A stretch of DNA of 39,301 nucleotides, taken from positions 1-39,301 of the forward strand of contig JAKEKT010000163.1 in NCBI GenBank assembly GCA_021495925.1, given 5' to 3'. Numbering within the stretch: the first letter of the stretch is position 1; the number at the start of each line of letters is the position of its first letter. The notes under the pieces are model-generated. The model was not told the DNA's origin. It saw only the letters and a list, made by a program, of their open reading frames with translations, and made no database searches. Origin of the DNA: Diplodia intermedia. Lineage: Eukaryota > Ascomycota > Dothideomycetes > Botryosphaeriales > Botryosphaeriaceae. Both the position numbers and the translations under genes were made by a program. Of the stretch, positions 1 through 10,223 are shown piece after piece.

Positions 1-1
1 A

Positions 2-562
2 CGCCTCGAGTTCATCCCAACCATCGAGACGGCCATCAACCGCTGCCTCCCCGACCTCAGTACGCCCACCGCCTTCGACGACGTCGTCGCGCTCTACGCG
101 GACCTGCACATCCCCCTTCCCCAAACCAGCTTCACCGGCCAAGTCCGGCTCCACGCCATCCTCCTGCGCACCAGCGCGACCGAGTCGGCGCCCCGGACGC
201 TCAAGGTCTTCCTCAACCGCGACGACCTCGACTTCGGCACCGCGGCCGACCTGCCGCCCACGCAGACGCTCGAGCTCGCCCAGGCCGACGCCGTCCAGGA
301 GCTGCCCGTCAAGCGCGCCCTCTTCAACACCACCCGCTCGCTCGCCCTCTTCTTCGAGGACAACTTCGGCCGCGGCGACGAGGACGTCACCCGCCTCAGC
401 TACCTCGCCTTCAAGGGCGAGTTCATGCGCCTGAACAAGGAGCCCGTCAACTTCCTGTACGAGGCCGCCGCCAACCCGTCCGATCACAAGGTCAAGGGGA
501 CGAGCGCGCTGGGTATGGGGAGCGGCATCGGCGGGCCGGGCGGTGGCGGAGACGGGGTCTGA
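2..562 (+). CDS. PITH-domain protein, 3' end (5' truncated by window)
   Basis: The frame is open from base 2 to a TGA at 560-562 and gives 186 C-terminal residues. The PITH domain (C-terminal proteasome-interacting domain of thioredoxin-like proteins, formerly DUF1000) is recognisable from FTGQVRLHAILLRTS through LKVFLNRDDLDF, PVKRALFNTTRSLALFF, DNFGRGDEDVTRLSYLAFKG and NPSDHKVKGTS. Family members associate with the 26S proteasome or act as small cytosolic/nuclear proteins. No thioredoxin CxxC domain is visible, but the N-terminus lies outside the window, so a stand-alone PITH protein and a thioredoxin fusion are both possible. The tail is Gly-rich. The stretch before FTGQ (bases 2-130) is less typical of the family and could hide an exon boundary, although it stays open in frame. 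The gene is convergent with LSM8. Confidence 0.85.
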   Translation, partial: RLEFIPTIETAINRCLPDLSTPTAFDDVVALYADLHIPLPQTSFTGQVRLHAILLRTSATESAPRTLKVFLNRDDLDFGTAADLPPTQTLELAQADAVQELPVKRALFNTTRSLALFFEDNFGRGDEDVTRLSYLAFKGEFMRLNKEPVNFLYEAAANPSDHKVKGTSALGMGSGIGGPGGGGDGV

Positions 563-1272
563 GAGGAGTGTTTGGAGATGAAGGGTGCGGGCGATAGTAT
601 GATTCATGGCCTTGAGGGGCAAGAAAGAAGTGATATCAGCCAAAGGCGTTTTTGTATATTTAGCATGACACATGGCGTAAGATGACGGAATGACATTGAC
701 ATATGATCTTTCAAATGCTGGACGATATGGTCATCAAGGAATACTCCTGTAATGCTAGATTCGCGGTTCAACGCGTCCCCCATTGTGCCGAGCAATGTTC
801 GGTCCACAAGTAGTCTGTATGACGCCTAGACAACCGTTGGAAAATATGGTATGCTAGAAGGGGAACAAAGGAATGCCGTTAACCTAGCAAAAACGTGGAT
901 ATCGATTGAGAGGACCTACTTCGCAAGGCAATTGACCTCGATGGTTCCCTAAATAGCGCCTGATCAACGCTCCCCCAGATGCATGCATAACTAGTAGCAC
1001 CCAGCCGCGACGAGTCCAGCAGCCTGTGCCCCAGTCCAAGACGTATTCGAGCTTTCACCAGCACCAGCTCCGCGGACGTACGACTCTACCGCAAGCATAA
1101 AGCCGCACCCAAGCCCTCACCATACGGCTCCCCCCTCAAAGTGCCGTATCGCGTCCTTTATCCTCCCCACAAGCGGCCATTTATTTCTTTTCTCCCCACC
1201 CCCTCTCATTATATTCTCTCTTGAATTGCCAATTCCCCTCCAAGTCTTTTTTCCCTTCCCTTCCCTCCCCTC
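563..1272. other. Convergent intergenic region, PITH gene / LSM8
   Basis: The region lies between two convergent stop codons and should hold both 3' UTRs. The last ~120 bases (about 1150-1270) are strongly C/T-rich on the plus strand, so the LSM8 3' UTR is purine-rich. I see no conserved protein frame or RNA gene; the short open frames here are overlapping and low in quality. Confidence 0.5.
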
Positions 1273-1765
1273 TCACACATGCTTCGTCGTCCCAATCACC
1301 TCGCCGCGCACCTTGGTCCAGTCGATGCTCGCGTCCAGCTCCTCGTCCACCAGGCCGCACAGCGCGACGTTGTCGCCGCGGATCAGGTACAGCCCGTGCT
1401 GCACCTCGCCCGAGTCCTCCGGGTCGTCGGCGGGCCGGATCACGCGCTCCCACGTGTCCGACAGCACCAGGTTCGTCATCTGGTCGCACGACAGCAGCGT
1501 CCCGACCAGCGTCCGGCTGTCGACCGTGATGATGCAGATTTTCTCTGAGGGGAGAGGCGGGTAAGTAAGGTGCTCGTTTAGGTCTTTTACTCTCCGGGTT
1601 CTCTCGTCAAAGGTTTGAAAGGTTCGTCTTCTGGAGGAGGAGGAAGAAGAAGAATGGTTGGAGAGGGAGAAGCTGGGCAGGAATGTGCGGGAGGTGTGGG
1701 GTGCGCGGCGCGGGGGCGCGGGCGCGAAAAAAACACGTACTGTTGATGTAGGGTTGGAGTGACAT
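1273..1765 (-). CDS. LSM8: U6 snRNA-associated Sm-like protein LSm8
   Basis: Two exons: 1765-1741 (25 bases) and 1544-1273, separated by a 196-base intron with a GTACGT donor and CTCAG acceptor. The product is 98 residues, the usual LSm8 size, and starts MSLQPYINKKICIITVDSRT. The Sm1 motif covers the KKICIITVDSRTLVGTLLSCDQMTNLVL region, and Sm2 includes HGLYLIRGDNVALCG, which closely matches the LSm8 signature GLYxVRGDNVAxxG. LSm8 replaces LSm1 in the nuclear LSm2-8 ring, which binds the 3' oligo-U end of U6 snRNA for U4/U6 assembly and pre-mRNA splicing. The start is set by the only ATG that splices in frame to a full Sm fold. The tiny first exon would be missed by a simple open-frame search. 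Confidence 0.95.
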
Positions 1766-2358
1766 GTTTGCCGGAGCTTCGCTCAGCGATGCGACGACCC
1801 AGTTGCGGCGTTAGGAATGGACTGGGCTGGAACAGCGGCGATTGAGGGTCGGCGGGGTTTGCGGCGGCCAGCTCCCGGTGCGCTTCAGCAGCTTTTCGAA
1901 AGCTTCGCGGGGCGGTGGAGGAGGGGGGAGGAGGAAAGGCTGGTGATTTCTGCGCGAGGCTGTCGCGATGGAGCTGCAGTGATCGGGGTCCCGCGCGTTG
2001 CCTGCCGTGACGCGTGCGGGCGAGCTCGGGCCGAAACCGAGACCCTTCAGCAAGCGCCGAATGCTCTCAACGGGGACCTAAGCTTCGACTTGATGCAGGT
2101 ATGACGATTCATTCCAAGAAATGCCCTGTTATTTTTTCTTGGTCCTGGAACAGAGACACCAGGGTATCTAGATAAGACTACAATTTTATCCCAGCCTGCT
2201 GCGCCTGGAAGCTGAACAATTTATCGAAGGGAACAATTTGTCCGCAAACAGCGCGGCGTCCCGACGATCAAACGAGAGCGGTCAGGTCGGAATGGAAACA
2301 TGTCTTCGTCAATTCGGGACTTTAAACAACCACCGCCAAGAACCCAGAACATGTCTAT
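1766..2358. other. LSM8 upstream region / Emp24 3' flank
   Basis: This interval holds the LSM8 promoter and 5' UTR and the Emp24 3' UTR, both genes being on the minus strand. Short open frames at 1811-2104 occur on both strands but show no conserved motif. No TATA box or terminator hairpin stands out. Confidence 0.45.
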
Positions 2359-3148
2359 CTACACAACGCGCTTGACCTAGGCCCCTTAGCCAGTGTTCAG
2401 AACGGCATTTTCCCAGAGGGACTTACCTCAAAGAACCTCTTCAGCCACCACACCTGGAAGACGCCCTCACCGGCCAGCACGAGCAATTGGAAGATGCTCC
2501 ACCACTTGACTCTGGCGTTGGTGCTCTCCGCAGTGTTCCTGTGCGTCCTCTCTCTGACCACGATGTATCCCTGCTCGTCCTTGACCGAAGCGATGAGTTC
2601 CGAAAGTTGGCGAACTAGAAGCTGTTAGCGATGCGCCCCATAGAAATGCCAGGCGCATGGTTTATGGGCGCCGCAGTGTGTACGTACCCTCCTTCTCCAA
2701 TGGATCCTGCGACGCCTCGGACTCGGGAACGTAGACAATGCCGTGGACGTTGAACGAGACCTCCTTCGTGTTGGCGGCCCAGTGCTCGTTGCTGAAGCAG
2801 TAGGTGTACCTGCCATCCTGATGGGCGGTGAAGGAGTGGTCGCCGGAAGAAACACTGCGCTCATGGGTCTGCATGTTGTTCGACGGGTTTTGGACCTAGA
2901 GAAGGCCGTATCAGCACCATTTCCTCCAACCAATTGGCGGGTTGACGCACCCAGAAGTCAATGTCCAGGTTGCCGCTACCGCCAAACTCACGATCGCCGA
3001 CCTGGAAGGTCACGGTCATCTTGTCGTCGGCGTGGAGCTGCTCGTGGAAGCATTCGCGCGAGTGGGCCTTGAGCTGGATGTTGTGGGCGGAGGCGAGGCT
3101 GACGAAGTAGCCGAAGGCGGCCACAACGGCGGCGGAGGGGAACAGCAT
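2359..3148 (-). CDS. emp24: p24-family cargo receptor Emp24 (ER-Golgi COPII vesicles)
   Basis: Four exons on the minus strand: 3148-2951, 2895-2688, 2614-2427 and an 18-base last exon 2376-2359. Introns are 55, 73 and 50 bases with canonical ends. The spliced product is 203 residues: a signal peptide (MLFPSAAVVAAFGYFVSLASA), a lumenal GOLD domain beginning HNIQLKAHSRECF with the paired Cys in YTYCFSN, a coiled-coil neck, one membrane span near the end and a cytosolic tail. The neck stretch VRERTHRNTAESTNARVKWW is almost identical to yeast Emp24. The tail, FFEVKRVV, combines the FF and VV COPII signals with a KR COPI signal. The last exon encodes exactly the VKRVV end plus stop and is needed to complete the motif. 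The protein helps sort GPI-anchored and other secretory cargo. Confidence 0.94.
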
Positions 3149-4482
3149 TGCGGCGGGTGGAGGAGTGCTGCGGGTGCAAGGCGGGCGGTATTCTGGGCTG
3201 CTGTTGGAGCTTCGGGGCGCCGGCGTAAGGAGTGTTGATCGCGAGCTGCCAGGTTGCAACGGCGAAAGTTCGGAAGCGGACCCTAGTCGCACATCTCGCG
3301 CAACGACATCGCTTCATCGCTCCCTTCACATCATTGTCAGCCCTTATGTCTCAGGCATGCCTCGGGCATGCGCGCTACTACCGGAGTGCGGCTCCCATAC
3401 CTAACTACGAAGTTATATGGGTGCCTGAATAAAAAATTCGGACGTAAATCTAAGCTTTGAATGTGCACATATACGTCCGGATATCGTGTTCGACTACCTA
3501 TGTAGGAAGTGTGCTTCGTCCTCGGTGAGCTCAAAGGCCCTATTTTTTTTTTTTGGCTGTGGCTGAAGTCTTACGGAATCGACGTATGACTGGACAACAT
3601 ACTCAATGCACCAGCCTTCCGAATCCTTGTCGAATTTCGATTGCATTTATCCGCTGAGGTGAAGAGCTCGGGCTTAGTATGGGTCGGCCAATCAGCGCGA
3701 TTCCGCTTTGGGAAATTCTTTGAAACATTAAGCTAGACGCTTGCGTCGATGCTGAGGAATGAAACTGCCCTGCGTGGTCGCTTTCCCAGCTTCCCTGCAG
3801 TTAAGCCAGCGAACATACTGGTTGGCGTGTGCAGTACGAATGGCCGATCAATGTTCGGCCTGGGCACCCGATTACTATGCGAGGAACACCAGATGCGCCT
3901 AGCAAGTGGTGGCTTTCCTGCTGGCATTCTTGCTGCTGCTGAAAACGGAACTTCGGCGCAGTATATCGTCATGCCAGCCCTGTTGCGCCCGGCGAGGCTG
4001 CTTAAACCGCCCTTCGCCGTTTGGGAGGAAGTCGAGGGGCCAGCGTATGTAATAGTCTGTCTTGAAAATGGGCGGCTGTATCTGGGAGCGGCCATGTGGG
4101 ACGCGAGGCGCGCGCTGGCCCGGCTACTCAATTCCTCGTGCGCCCGTAGCGCAGGTGAAGCCGCCCGAGGGCTCTATGTGACCGCGACTTCCTTCTCGGT
4201 GCGGAACCAGCGCAAATTTCTTGCGTCGGGGACCCAATACGGACTAGCGTCGCAGGTGTCTGTTTATAGGGACCATCGACTTCCACCATCCGACTCTCCT
4301 CTCGTCCCCACAACACAACCCTGAGCCCGTGACACCAGTGCACTTCGTACGAAGCGCTTCAAGCCTTGTCGCACGCCTCCAAGTCTGTTGTCCCCGCAAT
4401 CCTCAAACCGCTCCGTCGTCGCTCAGACCGACAAACCTCTCGCTCCAAACCCGCTTCGTCCCCCACACCACCGGTCGCAAAA
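3149..4482. other. Divergent intergenic region, Emp24 / Myb-like gene
   Basis: This 1.33 kb region separates divergent genes and should carry both promoters. It contains a perfect palindrome AGGCATGCCT (3353-3362) followed by a second GGCATGC, a T-run near 3542-3554 and a C-rich stretch before the Myb-like ATG (4270-4480), typical of fungal 5' UTRs. A 191-codon open frame (3749-4324, plus) lies inside. It has no recognisable domain, overlaps a minus frame and runs through a probable TATA element, so I do not call it a gene. Confidence 0.4.
4264..4270 (+). promoter_or_regulatory. TATA-like element upstream of Myb-like gene
   Basis: The sequence TTTATAG lies about 215 bases upstream of the ATG at 4483 and is followed by a long C/T-rich leader. 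This is the usual arrangement of a fungal core promoter. Assigned by motif and position only. Confidence 0.35.
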
Positions 4483-5834
4483 ATGAAAATGGCTTGCCGG
4501 AAGTATTACGACCTGAACAAGATTGACCCCGGCTGGGCCCGCAAGCACAAGTGCACCCTCTGGGCCTCTGGAGTCTCCACCGTAAGTTCTAGATCTTTCT
4601 CCGCAACCTCAACGCTGTCCTCACTGCTTGAGCCGTCGGCTCCACCTTACCACCCAACCGCGCTACCACCGCAGTGGCAGGGTCTGCCATCCAAGATCAA
4701 CTCGAAGCAAACTCAGGGCGCGTAACTCGTTGATCGAGCGCGGGAATCACCACTGTCTTCACTCTTCGAAGCTTTCAAGATCTAAGCTAACACTGACTTA
4801 CAGGGCAAGATCGACGAGATTTGCGCCAAGCCCAGCTTCTCCGAGCTGGCCAAGGGCGCTGAAGAGGAGCTGGCCCTTGACGAGGCGCTTGCTCAGGCCA
4901 AGGAGGAGGGCGCTAGGGAGGCTCTCAAGAAGGCGGCTGCCGACAACACCAAGGGCGGCCACAAGAACAACACCGCTAAGCCGTCCGCTCTCAAGGACAC
5001 CACCATTGTCAGCATGGCCGCTGTTCCTGCCAACAACCCCTCTGACGCCCCCAAGAACGTTGCCTCGGAGGAGAAGAAGGCCGGCTCTGGCAAGCCCAAC
5101 TTCACCTTCAGTGCCGATGATGACAAGCAGCTCCTGGAGCTCAAGAACGAGGGCAAGTCCTGGAAGGAGATCGCCAAGGCGCTCAAGAAGCCTCAGGACG
5201 CGCTCAAGAACCGCTTCAAGGAGATTGGCCCCAACGACGAGAAGCCCGCTCCGCAGCAGAAGAAGGAGTCTAAGAAGGAATCCAAGAAGGAGTCCAAGAA
5301 GGCCGGCCACGCCAAGACCAACGAGAACGCCGCCGCTCCGGTGGCCGACCAGGGTGGCGAGGAGTGGGACGTCCAGACCGTCACCGGCGGTGATGACAGC
5401 AGCGATGGCGAGTACATGGTCCTCTACCCCGACCACATCTTCAATGAGGACGCGGTAAGTGAATTCGCTCTGCTAATCTTTACTCCTAATGCGCCGCGCG
5501 CTGACTGACACCGTTAGCTGGTCGCCATGGCTCGTGCCATGTACGAGGACCACGACAACTTCTACCAGCGCATCGTCAGCCGCATCTTCGACGCCACCGG
5601 CCAGCGCTTCAGCGAGTCGGCCGTCAAGCGCAAGCTCGCCAAGGCGCGCAACGAGCGTGAGTCCACCACCACCCACCCCCCTTTCCCTCTCGTCTTGATA
5701 CAGCCTAACGCTTTCACAAAGCCACCCCTCCGCCTTCCGAAGCCCACCTTGACACGGGCAGCTACGTTGGAAGCATCTGATGCTACTATGTTGTTACAGT
5801 TCACGAGGCGAAGAAGACTCCCACCGACAACTGA
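4483..5834 (+). CDS. Myb/SANT-like domain protein
   Basis: Four exons: 4483-4581, 4804-5454, 5518-5656 and 5800-5834, giving 307 residues; donors are GTAAGT, GTAAGT and GTGAGT. The start is the first ATG of MKMACRKYYD. A single SANT/Myb-like helix-turn-helix lies near residues 133-174 (FTFSADDDKQLLELKNEGKS, then WKEIAKALKKPQDALKNRF). It is preceded by an Ala/Lys-rich segment and followed by a Lys-rich stretch with three KKES units from an imperfect 12-base repeat. The conserved C-terminal part contains EYMVLYPDHIF and the DNFYQRIVSRIFDATGQRFS segment. This family is common and mostly uncharacterised in Pezizomycotina. A DNA or chromatin role is inferred from the SANT fold; no target is known to me. 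Intron 1 (222 bases) may include an alternative exon (see findings). Confidence 0.85.
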
Positions 5835-7515
5835 CTTCCTCTCCGCCCTCTCTTTCTGATGGTCGTGGCAACTGGATCCCCTCGCCCGCTCTCGTTCACG
5901 ACGACGGCGACTTCACTTCAGCAGGGACTCGGCCAACAACATCGGTACAATTGCTGAACATCATCAACGGCGGGAAATGATGGACCGCATCAGCGGAACA
6001 GTTTTCTTTCCTTTTTTCAAAACGGTCATCGGTTCTTTCTCTGTGGGGGTGGGAAACAAACAGCTCGCCTACATCGCTCTACCGGACTTGGTACTTTGCC
6101 GAGAGCAAAAATTCGCGAGCTTCAAAGGCGTCTTCTTCCCTTCCCCACCATTACTCTTCTGAGATACCCAGGGTTTTGGTTTCCTTTCCACTCAGGAACG
6201 ACTGCTGTTTTTCACAGTCCGTCTTCCGTTTTGGGTGTTTTTCATTGGGAGAAAGGTCTGCCGGCGAGCGGACCTTTCGACGTGCTCTCATGCACGCAGG
6301 CTGGGGGGTTGTGCAGTTCTGATACGGCTACCGGGGAGGTTGGGTGAGCGATGCTCCTTGGCGTAGGTAGAGGCAATGGTGTTACACAATCAATTGAACA
6401 GCTGCCTACAAGTCCATGATCTGATTGGGTTTATGATGTATCCGAGGCTCTCGGCTCAGGCGGACGAGCTCTTCAATGCGGGCAAGTGTGATGATGTCCC
6501 AGCTCGAGATCAGGAATTTGCGGCAGGGCCCGCAGCCCCATGTCTCGATATGCTACCTTGTATTCGCAGCAGCTACAGTGTCCAGTGTCCACTTGCGCAT
6601 AACTGTGGGATGACAGCAAGCGTGGAGGAGGACAGCGGCGGCACTGTCTTCGCCTTGTTCCGTCGTTGTATGCGCGCCCGCAGCTGATTGGTTTGTGTTC
6701 TGGATTCACTCCACCCCAGCACGGGAAACCTGGGCACAGCGATCATGCAAGGAGAACATCATAGAACCAGCATGATCATTCAGCTACTCACAAGGAGCGG
6801 CGCTCCATTCCCTAGAAGATATATGGCACCCAACGCCCACTCCAAGAAATATGTGCGTCATAAGCTACCTGCGGATGCGCCTCCTGATTCTCGTCCACAA
6901 GCTGCTGCTGCCTTCTTCGTTCATGTCAAGATATGGACATCTCCTGCACCTTCGATGACCGCAAACCCCTCCTTTTCTTGACCCTTCGCAGGTATTGGTA
7001 TAGTGCGTGTTCTGGTAACGGCACTTGTGGCATTTCCACATATCTGCTTGCTGTGCTGGCGAGGCTTGGCCTAACTGTTGATGTTTTGGAAGAGAGTTTG
7101 ATTGGCCTTTCGAGAACTTTGCCTGTAGATGTGTAGCTGTGGTGATGGTGAGTGCTCTAAGATTCGAGCGAGATTTTGTAATTAAATACTAATTGAGGTA
7201 CGTGTTGCATGTGGCAGCATCAGGACAGTCGTACAGAAACGAAATAAAGGAGAAAAGTGTAAGCCACCTTGAGGGCGTGTTCACTCCGAGGTATCTGGAG
7301 TGTTGGTAAAAGTGAAAAGTGTCTTTGGGCGCAAGATCTTCTACGGGTAAAAGCTTTATACAGTACATGTTTGTAGCCATTTGAGACACGGCGTGTATTG
7401 CCAGCAAAAACAGTGTAAGCATGATCAGGGAAAACGCATTCAAAGCATATCTGGGACACAGAAGCCGGCTTTCCAAAGCAAACCCGGGTACAGCCAGCAA
7501 GTATGTTTGCCCAGC
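5835..7515. other. Convergent intergenic region, Myb-like gene / hydrolase
   Basis: This is 1.7 kb between two convergent stops. Short open frames occur on both strands (for example 6376-6687 plus and 7189-7500 minus), but none shows a domain, a signal peptide or a plausible splice partner. The part nearest the hydrolase stop is moderately AT-rich, consistent with a 3' UTR. No RNA gene was seen. Confidence 0.45.
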
Positions 7516-8963
7516 CTACAGCCCCTTGAAGAACTCTAGTATGGCCGACAGCGACCCTTCCTTATCCTTGACCCCCAAGGCAACATCAACAACCGGCCCA
7601 ACATGCACCTCCCCCGGGCCCTTCACAAACACGACCTTCCCATCGTCGCCGCCGCCCTCCACCCCCGTCTCCATCAACCTCACCAACTCGACCACGTCAT
7701 CGTAGAAAACCTCCCTCGTCCCCACACTCACCAACATCCTCTCCACCACCCTCCCCTCCCCCCTCACCACCCCACTCCAGAACTCGCCTCCCCATCCCCC
7801 CACCATATCCCCCTCGCTCGCCTCCTCCTCCTCCTCCTCAGCCACCCTCGCCGCCCCAACCGCATCCCCCCAAACAACCCCCCTCACCCCCGCCATCCCG
7901 ACCGCCTCCTCAAACTCCCCCAACTCCCTCCCGCCCAAAAAATCCCACCTTGCATTCCTCTCATACGACGACTCCTCCCCGCGCCCTTCGCCATCATACG
8001 GCCCCAGCCTACACCACGGACAAACCGCCACCGCCGCCGCCAACCTTCTCCCACCACCACCTCCCGCTTCCCCCCACCACTCCGCCGCCGCCGCCGCCGC
8101 CCCGACAGCACCAACCGCCGGACCACTCCGACCACTCCCCGCCGCAGCCACCTTCAACGCCGCAAGCACGCCCAACAACAAATTCCCCCCCGCCGAGTCC
8201 CCCATCAGCACGACCTCGGCCGGCGGCACGCCGCGGTCGACGACCAGCGCGCGCAGGGCGGCGAGCGCCTGCGCGAGCTGGGTGGGGTGGCGGCGGGCGG
8301 GGGCGAGGTGGTACTCGAGGACGGCGAGGGTGACGGCGACAGGGGAAGAGGGAGACGAGGATGATAATGATTCGGCGCAGCGGTGGGCGAAGGGCAACTG
8401 GCCCCGCGCGTTGAGCGGGTGCACGAAGCCGCCGCCGTGGAGGTAGAGGAGCGTGCGGTGCTGCTGGTGTTGCTGCTGCGAGGGGGAGGAGGGCGGTTGG
8501 GATGGTGATGGGGAGGAAGGGTTGACGGTGATGAGGTGCAGCGTCGCGTCCGGGATGGCCGGGGCGTGGAAGGTCGACGCCCGGTCGTGGTGGTGGTTGT
8601 TCGCGGCGGCGGGATCGTGCACGGGGACGCGGACGGCGTGGTGGGCCAGGTTGCGCGCGGCGCAGTAGGCGACGACGGCGTCGCCGGTCGAGACGACGTC
8701 GGCGGCGAGCTTTTGGCGGAAGCTGAGGGTCAGCGTGGCGTGGCGGAGGAGGTTGACGCCGATGGTGCGGACGGGGTGTTTGATGGCGGCGGCGGTGTCG
8801 GTGAGGACGGCGAAGATGAGCGTGAGGGCGGTTTTGAAGACTGGGGCGGCGTTGGTCGTCGGATGCGATGCTTGAGGGGCAATTGGGGCTTACGGATCAA
8901 TGGGATGAGCCAGAGGAACTGGATTTTCTCACGAGTCGTGAGCTGGATCTCTGGATGGACCAT
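7516..8963 (-). CDS. Alpha/beta hydrolase, hormone-sensitive-lipase (HSL) family esterase
   Basis: Two exons: 8963-8894 and 8840-7516, joined across a 53-base intron (GTAAGC...CCCCAG), give 464 residues. The HSL oxyanion motif HGGGF is at about 158-162 and the nucleophile elbow GDSAGG at about 237-242 (Ser 239). A candidate Asp lies near 404 (VFYDD) and the His near 436 (GEVHVGP). The N-terminal ~65 residues are hydrophobic in part and may bind membrane. The protein probably hydrolyses a carboxyl ester; the substrate cannot be predicted, and HSL-type enzymes include lipases, carboxylesterases and tailoring esterases. Ala/Gly/Ser-rich and polyglutamate insertions make the coding strand unusually repetitive, and the antisense strand carries long Pro-rich shadow frames. 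It is the first of several minus-strand genes here and stands alone, not in a cluster. Confidence 0.85.
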
Positions 8964-9344
8964 GATGCATTGACGTCGTGCAGCAAACGCGGGGTAGGAT
9001 TTTTAGCCTGGGGTCCCAAATTTGGACGTGGAAGTAGAGGAAATGGGCTGTAGATAGCGAAAGTTAGGTGTTGGAGATGATGTGAGACTGAGTCGTACAA
9101 ATAGCCTCAGCTGCCTTGCAACGTTTCCTGTTTCGGGCGTTCGCGCAGCCATTGCCGGTTTGTGCTGCCTGGATTGGTGGCGCGTTTAGCGCAATATCAT
9201 CACTTCTCCTAGAGGCAATGCAGAATGCGTACAAACCCAAATTCAGTCTACTCAGACCATTGCCACAGAATGATTGTGATGTAAAGAAGAGGAGTTGTGG
9301 TACGCTAGACTCCCGAGCATAGGCGACGCTAACCGCTGGCCGAA
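8964..9344. other. Hydrolase upstream region / kinase-like 3' flank
   Basis: A 380-base spacer between two minus-strand genes, expected to hold the hydrolase promoter and the 3' UTR of the kinase-like locus. No convincing motif was seen. Confidence 0.4.
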
Positions 9345-10223
9345 TCAACATCTGCCCTCGAACACCACCTCATCCTCTGAATCTTCGCTCTTTTCAGCAA
9401 CTGGCTGCTTATCTTCTGATTGTTTGCTCTTCCTAGCAGTTGCCTTCTCGTCCTCTCGGTCCGTTGGATCCCCAAAAGATATCAGAACCAAGGGGTTGCA
9501 CTCCAATTTCAAACCCTCATCCGGATCACCAAATAAGTCAAGGTGGTGATCGAGGACATCACTTCGAGTAACGTAAGCCTCATTTCCCCATAGAAATACG
9601 GAAGCCTCGTATTCCTTAAGAGGGCCGTGGATTACTCCGATTGCTGAAATACGATCGTCGTAGTGTGAGGTGTTTGATGTAACCTCAAAAGGAGGCGTTC
9701 CCTGGCCACAGTCGCATCTAGATGCGAACGAGGCTTTGCGTAACCGTTCGGCAACCTCCTGAGCGGATGGCCGAAACCCAGACCTCAGTGAAACCATTTT
9801 GAGCAAGAGGCCTCGAAGACCTCCTAGGGATTTGAACAACCTCTCAGAGCCGTGACCCACCCAACAGCTGAAAGAACCTGGCCTCGCAAGAAATGAATTC
9901 ACCGTGTTGGAGTTGGACGAGTACAAGAAGTCTCGGGTTGCAGAGAGACGCGGACCTTCCGCTCCATAGGTTTGGTAGATGTCCTCATCTTTTTGAATGT
10001 ATGAGAGAACTTCTGTGAATACGCACCCAAGAAAGAATATATCCGCGCTCAACCCCCGCTTTGCCTGCGCAACAACTTCTGGAGCAGCGTACATCTTGGT
10101 GAAAGATGTCCGAGATTCCGTCTCAGCGGCGGCTGCAGAGACATATAATCTTGCGATTCCGAAATCTGCTAAAAATATTTGGTGACGTAACTGAGCCTGC
10201 TCGAAAGATGTGTAGCCGCCGTT
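9345..10223 (-). pseudogene. Protein-kinase C-lobe without N-lobe (truncated or degenerate kinase)
   Basis: A frame open from 10223 to a TGA at 9347-9345 encodes the second half of a eukaryotic protein kinase. It has the Mg-binding DFG (LADFGIARLY), an activation segment, an APE motif (MYAAPEVV), the subdomain IX Asp (SADIFFLGCVFTEVLS) and a subdomain XI-like RPSAQEVAERL. After it come about 120 residues ending in an acidic, Lys-rich tail. The Gly-rich loop, the ATP-anchoring Lys, the alpha-C Glu and the catalytic HRD are absent from all three minus frames upstream as far as Dim1. The frame is closed upstream by TGA (10226-10224), so a splice into it is required. As it stands it cannot make a normal kinase. 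It may be a pseudogene, a rearranged gene or a catalytically dead C-lobe protein. The activation-segment style suits fungal Ser/Thr kinases of unclear function. Confidence 0.6.

Noticed and set aside
4628..5458. 276-codon plus frame, Arg/Ser/Pro-rich
   Set aside because: Frame-shifted shadow of exon 2 of the Myb-like gene.
7603..8364. 253-codon His/Pro-rich plus frame
   Set aside because: Antisense of the HSL hydrolase; low-complexity shadow of Gly/Ala/Val-rich coding DNA.
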